Origin: Flavobacteriales bacterium
GTDB lineage: Bacteria > Bacteroidota > Bacteroidia > Flavobacteriales_E > Vicingaceae
Direction of reading: 5' to 3'
Assembly: GCA_905339165.1 (NCBI GenBank)
Contig: CAJPFH010000064.1
Location: 1-64,000 of the forward strand
DNA: 64,000 nt
The position numbers and the translations under genes were made by a program. The notes beneath the pieces were generated by a model. That model did no database searches and was not told the DNA's origin. It saw nothing but the letters and a program-made list of their open reading frames with translations. Shown here in pieces: positions 24,521 through 33,721 of this stretch; the first letter of the stretch is position 1, and the number at the start of each line of letters is the position of its first letter.

Positions 24521-27500
24521 TTGCAGGCAAATAAATTTATATCGTTTTTATTTTTTCTGTTAGTTGCAGTCATTTCTGTAAAAGCTCAGGTTTCTTCTAA
24601 TTTTCGGAGTAAAAATTTTTATCTGCTAAAAGACACCCTACTGCTCGATACGCTGAGCATTGTACCAGGTTCGGAGTTTATTAAAATCAATCAACACCTT
24701 GTGTTGGATAGTTCTTTCTATACCTTAGATGTGGCCAACAGCATACTTATTCTCAACAGAGATAAATTAGATGAATTAGACTTTATACCCACCGAAATAA
24801 CAATCAGCTATAAAGTATTCTCGCTTCTTTTTACAAAACCTTATTTCCATAAAAAATTTACCATAAACAAAAACGCAGGAAATTCCGAAACGAATCCTTT
24901 TGTTTTTAAATACGTCTCGACCCCCGATGATATTTTTAGCTGGCAAGGGTTAAATAAAACGGGAAGTATTTCTCGGGGGGTAAGTTTTGGTAATAATCAG
25001 GATTTGGCAGTTAATTCCAATCTTAACCTACAACTTTCAGGCAAGCTTACCGAAAACATAAATATAATAGCGGCTATTTCTGACGATAATATTCCCATAC
25101 AACCCGATGGAAACACGCAACTTTTGCAGGAATTTGACCAAGTATACATAAAAGTTTTTGACGAAAAAAACGAACTCGTTGCCGGAGATTTTTTTCTAAA
25201 CAAGCCTCCCGGGTATTTTATGAATTTTAATAAAAGAGCACAAGGTGGAAGTTTTTCGGGCAAATACTCGATTCCAAAAGAAAACCATAAAGAACACTCC
25301 GTAGTGGTTAAAGGCAGTGGTGCAGTATCTAAAGGAAAATTTGCCCGCAACGTAATCAATGGAATAGAAGGAAATCAAGGTCCGTACAGGCTTACGGGTA
25401 GCGAAAACGAAACATTTATTATTGTATTAGCAGGTACAGAAAAAGTATTTGTAGATGGGAAACTGATGGAACGCGGACAAGATTACGACTACGTAATTGA
25501 TTATAATACAGCCGAAATTACATTTACCGCTAATCGCTTAATTACTCAATTTTCGCGTATTGTAGCCGAGTTTCAGTATTCCGATAAAAACTATGCCCGC
25601 TCGCTTTTTTATGCCGGAACCGAATACCAAACTTCCTGGGCGAATTACCGCATCAACATGTATTCCGAACAAGATGCCAAAAATCAACCCCTGCGGCAAG
25701 AGTTAGATACCGCCCAACGCAGGTTGCTTTCGCAAATAGGCGACAGCCTCTACATGGCCGTTGTTTCGGGCATTGACAGTGTACCCTTTGCAAACGATGC
25801 CGTGCTGTACAAAAAAGTAGATACGTTGGTAAATAGTGTGTCCTACTCTCCCGTTTATGTGCATTCTACCCATTCAGATAGTGCACGATATAAACTCTCT
25901 TTTTCGCAAGTTGGAATTAATAAAGGAAATTATGTGCAAACCAAAAGCACTGCCAACGGAAGAGTATTTAAATGGGTAGCTCCCCTTAACGGAATTCCGC
26001 AAGGTAATTACGAACCGGTGATACTACTTATTACGCCCAAACGCAAACAAATGGCCACCTTTGGCAGCGATTTTAAATGGGGTAAAAAAGGAAAAATTCA
26101 ACTGGAAACAGCCGTTTCATCGAACGATATCAATACCTTTTCGGCTAAAGACCAAAACGACAATGTAGGATATGCCGTAAGAATATTGGCCGATAATGCT
26201 TTTCCGCTCGATACACATAAAAACCCACTACAAATTATTGCAGGAGGCGGATTTGAAATGACAGACGAATATTTTGAACCTATTGAACGATTCAGAACGG
26301 TTGAATTTGAACGCGATTGGAACGTAAGCCAAACCCCTCTGCTCAACAAACAATACATTGCCAAAGCCTACTCCGGAATTGAAAAAAAAGACAAACTCCT
26401 GCTACGCTACGAAACAGGCTCTTTTATAAGCGAAAAAGAATACGAAGGATTTAAAAATACGGCCAATGTGTTCTTTTTTCAAAAAGGGTTTCAGGTAAAG
26501 GGTAATGGGAGTTTCCTTCAGTCGGACGGCAAAGTAGCTTCTGAGTTTTTACGCCACAATGCCAGCCTTTCTCAAACCTTTGGCAAAGTGCAAGTAGGCC
26601 TCTACGAAGAGGTAGAACAAAATAAATTTTCTTTACCCCGTATCGACACCTTACTGGCCAACAGTTTTCGGTGGAACATTCTTAAAGCGTTTGTAGAAAT
26701 AGCCGATACTCTTGAAAACAAGATGGGCGTGAGCTATCAGTACCGCGAAGATTTATTTCCTTTTCAAAACCGCTTTAAACTAGCTAGTATAGCCGATGAT
26801 ATAAATTTTGAATGGGCCATGAATCAAAATAAAAACAGCCGTTTTAAAATAAAAACTACCTATCGTAAATTAAGAGTTACCGATTCGCTTATCAGTGTTA
26901 CCAAACCAGAAGAAACGATTTTAGGCCGTGCCGAATACCACGCCCTTGCAGGCAAAGGACTGCTTACCTTGGGCACCTATTATGAAATTGGATCGGGCAT
27001 GGAACTGAAAAAAGAGTTCCGATTTTTAGAAGTGCAGCCCGGACAAGGAACCCATGCATGGAAAGACTACAACGATAACGGAATTAAAGAACTCAACGAA
27101 TTTGAAGTAGCTCAGTTTCAAGATCAGGCTCATTACATTAAAATATTTACCCCCACCAACCAATATATTAGAACCTACACCAATCAATTTAGTCAAACTT
27201 TTTTTATTAGGCCGGAAACTCGTTGGGGAAACAAAAAAGGAATTAAAAAATTCGTTTCGCGATTTTCCGATAAAACTTCATACCGTATTGACCGTAAAAC
27301 AGGCAATCGAAACAGTATCTACAATCCCCTATCAGAAAATATTATAGACACCCACCTGGTAGCATTGAACACTTCATTATTAAATTCCTTTTACTTTAAC
27401 AGAACCTCGCCTATTTATGGTTTCGACTTCACTTTTCAGGATAACAAGGGAAAGACCCTGCTTACCAACGGCTACGAATTGCGAGAAAACACGTATTACG

Positions 27501-28012
27501 AAATACGAAGCAGATGGAATTTTTTAAGCCAATTTACCTTAAATACAAACTACAAAAATGGAGTTAAATCAAACCTCTCGGAATATTTCAGCAATCGCAA
27601 TTACTCCTTTGCTTACGAAGAAGCAGAACCTCGTTTTAGTTTTCAGCCCAATACTACCTTTCGGTTATCGGTTTACTATACTTACATTCAAAAAATAAAT
27701 AAGCCGATTTATGGCAACGAAAAAACTTTTTTAAATAAGGCAGGAATCGAGTTACGCTATATTGCTCCTGCAAAAGGAAATGTTATTTTAAATTTTAATT
27801 TTATTGACATTAACTACAATGCTACACCCAATACAGCTGTAGCATACGATATGATGGAGGCCTTACAACCCGGAAAAAATTATACATGGAGTGCTGTTTG
27901 GCAACGCAATCTTTCTAAAAATACTCAACTCAATTTAACGTATAACGGTCGCTTGTCAGAAAACAGTAAAACCATTCATTCGGGAGGAGTGCAGGTAAGA
28001 GCCTTCTTTTAA
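24521..28012 (+). CDS. Large exported outer-membrane-type protein of unknown function
   Basis: 1163 aa. Starts at TTG (24521): the in-frame TAG lies directly before it, so no earlier start exists, and it gives a proper signal peptide (MQANKFISFLFFLLVAVISV, then KAQ). The rest has alternating beta strands with many aromatic residues (e.g. FRWNILKAFVEIADT; TQLNLTYNGRLSEN) and ends in Phe, as outer-membrane beta-barrels do. A CNA-like or repeated beta domain occupies ~120-330. No T9SS domain is seen. Probably a conserved Bacteroidota outer-membrane protein; I cannot assign a role. No plus-strand operon partner. Confidence 0.7.
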   Translation: MQANKFISFLFFLLVAVISVKAQVSSNFRSKNFYLLKDTLLLDTLSIVPGSEFIKINQHLVLDSSFYTLDVANSILILNRDKLDELDFIPTEITISYKVFSLLFTKPYFHKKFTINKNAGNSETNPFVFKYVSTPDDIFSWQGLNKTGSISRGVSFGNNQDLAVNSNLNLQLSGKLTENINIIAAISDDNIPIQPDGNTQLLQEFDQVYIKVFDEKNELVAGDFFLNKPPGYFMNFNKRAQGGSFSGKYSIPKENHKEHSVVVKGSGAVSKGKFARNVINGIEGNQGPYRLTGSENETFIIVLAGTEKVFVDGKLMERGQDYDYVIDYNTAEITFTANRLITQFSRIVAEFQYSDKNYARSLFYAGTEYQTSWANYRINMYSEQDAKNQPLRQELDTAQRRLLSQIGDSLYMAVVSGIDSVPFANDAVLYKKVDTLVNSVSYSPVYVHSTHSDSARYKLSFSQVGINKGNYVQTKSTANGRVFKWVAPLNGIPQGNYEPVILLITPKRKQMATFGSDFKWGKKGKIQLETAVSSNDINTFSAKDQNDNVGYAVRILADNAFPLDTHKNPLQIIAGGGFEMTDEYFEPIERFRTVEFERDWNVSQTPLLNKQYIAKAYSGIEKKDKLLLRYETGSFISEKEYEGFKNTANVFFFQKGFQVKGNGSFLQSDGKVASEFLRHNASLSQTFGKVQVGLYEEVEQNKFSLPRIDTLLANSFRWNILKAFVEIADTLENKMGVSYQYREDLFPFQNRFKLASIADDINFEWAMNQNKNSRFKIKTTYRKLRVTDSLISVTKPEETILGRAEYHALAGKGLLTLGTYYEIGSGMELKKEFRFLEVQPGQGTHAWKDYNDNGIKELNEFEVAQFQDQAHYIKIFTPTNQYIRTYTNQFSQTFFIRPETRWGNKKGIKKFVSRFSDKTSYRIDRKTGNRNSIYNPLSENIIDTHLVALNTSLLNSFYFNRTSPIYGFDFTFQDNKGKTLLTNGYELRENTYYEIRSRWNFLSQFTLNTNYKNGVKSNLSEYFSNRNYSFAYEEAEPRFSFQPNTTFRLSVYYTYIQKINKPIYGNEKTFLNKAGIELRYIAPAKGNVILNFNFIDINYNATPNTAVAYDMMEALQPGKNYTWSAVWQRNLSKNTQLNLTYNGRLSENSKTIHSGGVQVRAFF

Positions 28013-28170
28013 CTAAAAATGTTTCTTACTGATTTTTCTTTTTTGGGAATATTCTCTTTTTTTCTTTTCTCGATATGCTCGAACCTTGTTATTTGAACGA
28101 ACAAATATTCTTAAACACATAACCATTAGGCAGTTTTATTGTTTTTCGTTACTTTGTAAAAAATATTTTT

Positions 28171-29430
28171 ATGAAATCGTATTTAATTGTTTTTCTGTTT
28201 CTTTTCTCTATTTCTATTTTAAATGCCCAGTTTGCTGCACCCATTGGGCCACAAAATAGTACGCTAAATACGGCCAATCAAATTCGGGGCTATCATTTTA
28301 CAGCCACCACCTCTTTTACAATTTGTGGTTTGTATATTCCCGATGATAATTCTTCGCTTCCGCAAAACATAGAAGTGGTAAGGTTTACCAATGGGGCACC
28401 ACCAGCATGGATAATGACCACCAATGATTTTGTTTCGCTATTTTATATTTCGCAGTACGCCATAAACGATACTGTATCTTGTTACATTCCGGTTGCCAAA
28501 GGCGATATTATTGGTGTTTACGGGGCTAGAGGAAATACCACGCTGATGTACAACAGCTTGAGTACACCTAATTACGTGAGCAATATTTACGGAAAACCGG
28601 TAACTTTTATTCGTAGTGGAATGAATTCTCCGTTGCATAATCAACAAATGAAAGATATTTTTAGTGAACAAAGTCAGGAAATTGGCCGTATTGCTATGCG
28701 TTACCATTGCTGCGAGCCCCCCAAACCCGATTTTATATACGGGCCTTCCGAAGTTTGCGTGAATATTCCTTACTCTTTTTATATTGATTCTTCTTACTCG
28801 GCCACACAATACATTTGGTCGGTACCCACGGGTACTACCTTAAATAACGGACAAGGCACTGATACCGTAAGCATTACTTTTACCAATGCCATAACCGATA
28901 CCCTTTGGGTTAAGGCTGTAAATGGCTGCGATACCAGTTTAGTAGAATACAAAGTAGTTAGCTCTCTGCCTATTATTCCCACCATTACTTACAACTGGCC
29001 CGAACTCATTTCATCACCTGCTCCAAGTTATCAGTGGTATGTAAACGGCAATTTGTTGCCGGGCGAAATTTTTCAAACACACACTCCAACACAAAACGGA
29101 AATTACGAGGTAGAAATTGACACCTTGGGTTGCAAATACAAATCGGCCCTTTATGCCTTTGGAAGTTTTTCTATAGAAGAATGGATAGAAAAAAATACTC
29201 GTCTTTATCCAATTCCTGCTAAAGATGCTATTTATATTGAGTTTTCTGAAAAATTAAATTCCGAAAATAAGGGTATAGAAATTATTGATATACTCGGAAA
29301 TTTTGTTTTTAAAGAAGAATTGAACAGTACCCTAAACCGTGTTTCGGTTTCGCAACTCCAAGCCGGAATTTATTTTGCAAGAATTAAAAACGGAAATCAT
29401 TCGTTTGTTAAAAAGATGGTGTTGGAATAA
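28171..29430 (+). CDS. Secreted T9SS cargo protein with PKD/Ig-like region
   Basis: 419 aa: signal peptide (MKSYLIVFLFLFSISILNAQ), an N-terminal all-beta region (~25-180) with the CCEPPKPDF junction, a PKD/Ig-like segment (IWSVPTGTTLNNGQGTDTVS), another beta module with YQWYVNGNLLPG, and a type A T9SS sorting domain (LYPIPAKDAIYIEF to SFVKKMVLE). No enzymatic motif, so it is more likely adhesive or structural. Stands alone downstream of the 1163-aa protein. Confidence 0.85.
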   Translation: MKSYLIVFLFLFSISILNAQFAAPIGPQNSTLNTANQIRGYHFTATTSFTICGLYIPDDNSSLPQNIEVVRFTNGAPPAWIMTTNDFVSLFYISQYAINDTVSCYIPVAKGDIIGVYGARGNTTLMYNSLSTPNYVSNIYGKPVTFIRSGMNSPLHNQQMKDIFSEQSQEIGRIAMRYHCCEPPKPDFIYGPSEVCVNIPYSFYIDSSYSATQYIWSVPTGTTLNNGQGTDTVSITFTNAITDTLWVKAVNGCDTSLVEYKVVSSLPIIPTITYNWPELISSPAPSYQWYVNGNLLPGEIFQTHTPTQNGNYEVEIDTLGCKYKSALYAFGSFSIEEWIEKNTRLYPIPAKDAIYIEFSEKLNSENKGIEIIDILGNFVFKEELNSTLNRVSVSQLQAGIYFARIKNGNHSFVKKMVLE

Positions 29431-29536
29431 TGATTGGGAGTATTAACGGATTTAATAGGAGTAAAATGAAATGTTTAAAAGTGCTTTTTTAATCAAATAC
29501 TCTCTTATGAGCAGATACTTTTAATCGTTCATTGTT

Positions 29537-29992
29537 TTATTTTTTCAAATTCTTCTCGTAGATATTTATCCATTCTTTTACGGTTATTTTTTGCATTAAT
29601 TTACCAATAAGTTCGTAAGGAATTTCTTCAAACTTTTTAAACCGGATACAACTTTTCCCCATATCTAACTTTTGTTTACAATACTTTGGATATTCAGATA
29701 CAAACCAATTCAAAAGGATAGAATCAGCATATATCCCCATGTGGTAAAAATTGATTGAGTTTTTTTGAGAAGCAATTCCGGCAAAAGGAAGTGGCTCACT
29801 GGGTTTGCAATGGTAGCCTGCCGGGTAAATAGTATGTGGAACAACATAGCCCAAACCACCATAACTAATGGCTGCTTCAAAACCTTTAGGTAAATTTTTT
29901 ACAATAATATTGTGTAGCTTATTAAATGCTTCTTCCCTGTCTTTCGGAAGGTTTTGCAGAATCTCTTTTACCGTTTTTCCGTTTGCTTTCAT
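29537..29992 (-). CDS. DUF1801 domain protein
   Basis: 151 aa, cytosolic, matching the DUF1801/YdhG-like alpha-beta fold: LPKDREEAFNKLHNIIVKNL, AISYGGLGYVVPHTIYPAGY, SINFYHMGIY, and CIRFKKFEEIPYELIGKLM. Function of the family is not settled (some members bind iron or act near frataxin-like proteins). Last gene of the AraC-headed group, 12 nt after the VOC gene. Confidence 0.85.
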   Translation of the reverse strand: MKANGKTVKEILQNLPKDREEAFNKLHNIIVKNLPKGFEAAISYGGLGYVVPHTIYPAGYHCKPSEPLPFAGIASQKNSINFYHMGIYADSILLNWFVSEYPKYCKQKLDMGKSCIRFKKFEEIPYELIGKLMQKITVKEWINIYEKNLKK

Positions 29993-30004
29993 CTCTCATT
30001 GGTA

Positions 30005-30508
30005 TTAACGATGTTGGTCAAGTAAAATCACATTACCGTCAGGGTCAGATAACATAAGGCTTGCGGGGCCTTTCGTTTTTTCGTCCGCTTCGCTTGTAAG
30101 TGTAAGCCCATTGTTTTTTAGCTTTTTTTGAAGTTCACGAATATCGTCAAAGTTTTCTACATTGTTGGCATTTTCATCCCAACCCGGATTAAATGTTAAC
30201 ATATTCCCTTGAAACATTCCATGAAAAAGCCCAATGAGTGCATTGCCGTTTTTCATGATGAGATAATTCTGCTCCATTCCTCCGGCAAAAGCATTGAATC
30301 CTAATTTTTCATAAAACTCTTTTGATGTTTTTAAATCTTTTACATTAAGACTGATTGAAAATGCGCCTAATTTCATCGGGTATTGTTTTTCGGTGTTTGT
30401 TTTTTCTATATTTCCTGTTGTTGACCTTTGTGCAACAACAGAATTAAGGTAAAATCCGATTGCAAAAGATACAAGTAATCCCGCAATAATTAATAGCTTT
30501 TTTTTCAT
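30005..30508 (-). CDS. VOC (glyoxalase/dioxygenase-fold) protein with N-terminal membrane segment
   Basis: 167 aa. An N-terminal hydrophobic leader (MKKKLLIIAGLLVSFAIGFY) is followed by one vicinal-oxygen-chelate module: LGAFSISLNVKDLKTSKEFY, EKLGFNAFAG, LTFNPGW and LMLSDPDGNVILLDQHR. VOC proteins bind metal for glyoxalase, ring-cleavage or antibiotic-binding roles; which one cannot be told. The leader is unusual and suggests periplasmic or membrane-tethered location. Follows ygiD by 20 nt in the same group. Confidence 0.85.
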   Translation of the reverse strand: MKKKLLIIAGLLVSFAIGFYLNSVVAQRSTTGNIEKTNTEKQYPMKLGAFSISLNVKDLKTSKEFYEKLGFNAFAGGMEQNYLIMKNGNALIGLFHGMFQGNMLTFNPGWDENANNVENFDDIRELQKKLKNNGLTLTSEADEKTKGPASLMLSDPDGNVILLDQHR

Positions 30509-30528
30509 CTCAGTTTGTTGTTTTTTAC

Positions 30529-31410
30529 TTACCCAATTTTTACAGAGGTCATGGTTAATGAGCCAGCCACTGCTTTGTCGTTAAAGATACTAATTTCATC
30601 TTTGTCATCTTTTAAAGCAATAGAATAAATTAGTGGTAAATAATGTTCGGGGGTTGGAATAGCCAAATCAAATGCTTTCCCCTGCGAACGAAAATTGATC
30701 AATTCTTTGTGATTTCCCTCAAGAATAAATTTTTTTATTTTTTCATTGGCTTCTATAGCCCAGTCATAACCAAATGTTTCATTTAATCTTCGCCATTCTA
30801 CTTTACTAAGATTGTGAACGATGTTACCGCTCCCAATAATTAACACACCTTTTTCGCGAAGCGATTTTATCTGCTGTGCCAATTCGTAATGATATTGGGG
30901 GCTTTGACTATAATCTATGCTCATTTGAATGATAGGAATATCTGCATTAGGATACAAATGTTTTATCACACTCCATGCACCATGGTCAAGGCCCCATTTA
31001 TCGTCTAAACCTATTTCAGTTTTTGTTATTAATGATTTAGTTTCTTTTGCTAAATCAGGGCTTCCTAGAGCAGGGTATTGCACATCAAACAATGCTTTCG
31101 GGAAACCGCCAAAATCGTGAATAGTTGGTGGGTTTTGCATAGCGGTTACAAATGTTCCTTTGGTTTCCCAATGGGCAGAGAGGCACAAAATGGCATTTGG
31201 TTTTGGAATTCCTTTGGCGATATTTCTAAAACCGATTACAAATTCATTTTCTTCAATGGCATTCATGGGGCTTCCGTGACCAAGAAACAACACGGGCATT
31301 TTAGAAGTGTTGCCTAATGGTGCGGTTATTTTATTTAATTCATTCAGTTTCATAGCTGCTGCTGTTAGTGGCAGAATTGCCAGTGATTTTAAAAATATTT
31401 TTCTGTTCAT
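30529..31410 (-). CDS. ygiD: YgiD-type extradiol dioxygenase (DODA family) with export-like leader
   Basis: Class III extradiol ring-cleavage dioxygenase of the 4,5-DOPA dioxygenase group. 293 aa; conserved segments VLFLGHGSPMNAI, CLSAHWET, LDHGAWSVIKHLYP, IQMSID and IIGSGNIVHNL supply the histidine ligands of the mononuclear metal. E. coli YgiD is cytosolic and ~270 aa; here MNRKIFLKSLAILPLTAAAM precedes the core and resembles a twin-arginine-like or secretory leader, so periplasmic location is likely. Start overlaps the YjdI stop by 4 bp (ATGA). Confidence 0.9.
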   Translation of the reverse strand: MNRKIFLKSLAILPLTAAAMKLNELNKITAPLGNTSKMPVLFLGHGSPMNAIEENEFVIGFRNIAKGIPKPNAILCLSAHWETKGTFVTAMQNPPTIHDFGGFPKALFDVQYPALGSPDLAKETKSLITKTEIGLDDKWGLDHGAWSVIKHLYPNADIPIIQMSIDYSQSPQYHYELAQQIKSLREKGVLIIGSGNIVHNLSKVEWRRLNETFGYDWAIEANEKIKKFILEGNHKELINFRSQGKAFDLAIPTPEHYLPLIYSIALKDDKDEISIFNDKAVAGSLTMTSVKIG

Positions 31411-31637
31411 TTCTCATTATTTCTACTAATTGACAATGCACCCGAAGGACATTTATTTACAGTTGCGATAATTTCTTCGCTAGAAGCATTTGCCACATTT
31501 ACCCAAGGACTTGCTTTTGTATTAAATACTTGCGGCAAATTGTTAACGCAATTGGCAGAGTGAATACACTTGCCCGATTGCCAAACAACGGTTATTTCTC
31601 CGTTTGAATAGCGTTTTGTAATGTTGTTTTTATCCAT
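31407..31637 (-). CDS. YjdI-family (4Fe-4S)/divergent ferredoxin-like protein
   Basis: 76 aa. CIHSANCVNNLPQVFN and CPSGALS supply the cysteines of the short iron-sulfur fold (Fer4_19 type, as in YjdI). Likely an electron carrier or sensor. Lies 2 nt downstream of the GNAT gene, the same order as yjdI-yjdJ in enterobacteria, and its stop overlaps the ygiD start. Confidence 0.9.
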   Translation of the reverse strand: MDKNNITKRYSNGEITVVWQSGKCIHSANCVNNLPQVFNTKASPWVNVANASSEEIIATVNKCPSGALSISRNNEK

Positions 31638-31639
31638 GA

Positions 31640-31927
31640 TTATATGATTTTTAGAACGTCTTTAAATTCTTTTACTTTATCAAAAACACTTCTTGCAAAG
31701 GGGCAAAGCGGAAGAATTTTTATTCCTTTCTCTCTTGCAAAGCTAACAGCTTTAGTAATCATTTGCTTACCAACTCCTTTGCCTTTTAATACAGCATTTA
31801 CATCTGTGTGATCAATAATTATTCTGTCTGTTCCTGCCCATACATACGTCATTTCTGCAAGAACTTGATTGTCTAATTCTACATAAAATGCACCTTTGTT
31901 GCCATCGTCTTTTTGAAGTATTTCCAT
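31640..31927 (-). CDS. YjdJ-like GNAT N-acetyltransferase
   Basis: 95 aa, short GNAT domain of the YjdJ type: YVELDNQVLAEMTYVW, ADRIIIDHTDV-like strand, GKGVGKQMITKAVSFAREKG acetyl-CoA loop and LPLCPFARSVFDK. Substrate unknown. Immediately precedes the YjdI ferredoxin gene; this pairing is widespread in bacteria and suggests joint action. Confidence 0.9.
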   Translation of the reverse strand: MEILQKDDGNKGAFYVELDNQVLAEMTYVWAGTDRIIIDHTDVNAVLKGKGVGKQMITKAVSFAREKGIKILPLCPFARSVFDKVKEFKDVLKII

Positions 31928-31937
31928 TGTGCTGCTT

Positions 31938-32936
31938 TTATTTTACATATTTCCATAAGCTACCATTCTTGGTAACTACTTTTGTCAAATTACCTTTTGT
32001 AGTATGTTCATTCAGCAGTTGCTCACTTTCCTTTCTGCCAATTCCTGATAGTTCTGAAAATTCTTTAGCGGTTAATGTTTGGTATTTTGCAAAAAGGTCT
32101 TTCCAATCTTTCTTGTATTCGCTTTTATTTGCAGTGGGAGCAAGTTTCAATACCGCCACTTCATAAAATGAATAGGGTTTAGAACCATATACCAACTCTT
32201 TGTTTCCTTTTTCGTCCACAAAAAACATAGTAGGGAAACCTCTTACGCCAAGTTCTTTTCCCAGTTTTAGATCTTCCTGAAAAAGTTCTTTTGCTTTTCC
32301 TTCGTAGTCGGTTTTAAATTGCTCAATATTCAATCCAACAGTTTTTGCAGCTGTTTCCAGATGTTCCCATTTGGCAATGTTTTTCTTTTGCAGAAATACC
32401 ATTTCTCTTATTTCACGAAGAAACAGAATGGCCTTCTCGCTGTCTTGCAATTGTGCTGCTTTAAAAGCAATAGATGGCGGATAGGAAGAATGTAAAGGAT
32501 CTTCCAGCCATACATCGCCATCAATGGGCATATCGTAATACACACTTACTTCGTCCCAATGATGAGCCACATCAGAAGGTTTGCTTATGCCGCCACTATT
32601 GTAACTCCAGTCAGGTAATAAGCCACCCATTCGGTATTCTATTTCAATACTGTTTCCGTATTCCAATTTAAGTTTTCGTAACTGCGGCTCTATGCCCCAG
32701 CATGATGAGCAAATCGGGTCGGTATAGTAAATAACCTTTACCGATTTTTGGGTTGATTTTGTAATTTCAGCGGTACTATCTTTTTCTTTTCCGGTTGGCA
32801 TTTCGCACATGCCGGTTTCTATGTCGCATAAAAGCGGATTGTTATTTTTTGATTCCATTTTACCTTGTGTTTGTGTTTTGCAGCTTAAACTGCAAAATGT
32901 TAAAAATCCTATGATTGCAAATTCAGAGAAATTCAT
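31938..32936 (-). CDS. FrnE/DsbA-family thiol oxidoreductase, putative lipoprotein
   Basis: 332 aa. An N-terminal leader with Cys19 (weak lipobox) is followed by extra Cys37/Cys44 (CDIETGMC) and a DsbA-like domain with active site Cys76-Ser-Ser-Cys79 (YTDPICSSCWG) and cis-Pro loop VRGFPTMFFVDEKG. The C-terminal ~70 aa form an extra helical domain (SELSGIGRKESEQLL) of the FrnE/SpxH-like kind. Likely catalyses disulfide chemistry outside the cytosol during oxidative stress. Next gene (GNAT) is 10 nt away. Confidence 0.85.
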   Translation of the reverse strand: MNFSEFAIIGFLTFCSLSCKTQTQGKMESKNNNPLLCDIETGMCEMPTGKEKDSTAEITKSTQKSVKVIYYTDPICSSCWGIEPQLRKLKLEYGNSIEIEYRMGGLLPDWSYNSGGISKPSDVAHHWDEVSVYYDMPIDGDVWLEDPLHSSYPPSIAFKAAQLQDSEKAILFLREIREMVFLQKKNIAKWEHLETAAKTVGLNIEQFKTDYEGKAKELFQEDLKLGKELGVRGFPTMFFVDEKGNKELVYGSKPYSFYEVAVLKLAPTANKSEYKKDWKDLFAKYQTLTAKEFSELSGIGRKESEQLLNEHTTKGNLTKVVTKNGSLWKYVK

Positions 32937-32960
32937 GCGTTGAGTTGTTTTATATTAGTA

Positions 32961-32997
32961 GGTAGTGTCATCAATGTGATGATGACACTACCTTTTT
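32961..32997. terminator. Terminator-like hairpin between YceI and FrnE-like genes
   Basis: GGTAGTGTCATCA (32961-32973) pairs perfectly with 32980-32992 around a 6-nt loop, followed by TTTTT on the plus strand. For the minus-strand operon there is no T-run after it, so it may act as a partial attenuator or mRNA-processing structure dividing the yceI message from the genes below. Confidence 0.55.
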
Positions 32998-33081
32998 ATT
33001 GAAAATTGTATACTCGATACATTCCTCAATGCTGCGGAACACTCGAATTGACAAATTTTCTTTCAAATGCACAACCAGTTT

Positions 33082-33624
33082 TTAATATTGTTTTAAAAAC
33101 TGAATTTCACCCGCTATTTTCACTTCTTCACTTACCAATACACCGCCTGTTTCTAACGCTGCATTCCAGTTTAACCCCCAATTTTTTCTGTTAATTTTTC
33201 CTTCAACCGAAAAACCTGCTTTTTCATTGCCCCAAGGGTCTTTGTTAATGCCTCCAAACTCTACTTCGAGTTTTATTTCTTTACTGATTCCTTTGATGGT
33301 AAGCAACCCTTTCAACTCATACTCATCATCGTCTTTTTGTTTGAACGAAGTGCTTTTAAACGAAAGTTCTTTGTGGTTTTCCACATCAAAGAAGTCGGCA
33401 GATTTCAGGTGATTGTCCCTGTCGGTATTGTTAGTACTGATAGATGAAGCATCTACTGTAACATTTAGCGGAGAGTTAAAAATATCCTCTCCGTTTACTT
33501 CAACTGAGAAGTTTTTAAATTCACCTTTTACATTGGCAATCATCATGTGTTTTACTTTAAAAGTAAGTTCGCTATGAGTTGGATCTAAAATCCATTTTGT
33601 TGTTTTTTGTGTTGCTGTTTCCAT
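33082..33624 (-). CDS. YceI-family protein
   Basis: 180 aa, lipocalin-like beta-barrel: WILDPTHSELTFKVKHMMIA, VKGEFKNFSV, FDVENHKELSFKSTSF, and GKINRKNWGLNWNAAL are the hallmarks of YceI, which binds isoprenoid/quinone-like lipids. Unlike E. coli YceI it lacks a signal peptide (METATQKTTKW), so it is cytosolic. It is downstream of the AraC gene (98 nt) and often induced by solvent, acid or oxidants in relatives. Confidence 0.93.
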   Translation of the reverse strand: METATQKTTKWILDPTHSELTFKVKHMMIANVKGEFKNFSVEVNGEDIFNSPLNVTVDASSISTNNTDRDNHLKSADFFDVENHKELSFKSTSFKQKDDDEYELKGLLTIKGISKEIKLEVEFGGINKDPWGNEKAGFSVEGKINRKNWGLNWNAALETGGVLVSEEVKIAGEIQFLKQY

Positions 33625-33721
33625 TTTTATTAGTTTTTAAATGATGAATAAATTTTACACTACAAAGTTGCCATCATTTAAAAGACTAGTGGTAATAGAA
33701 TTTGGAAGAAGAGTTGTAAAA

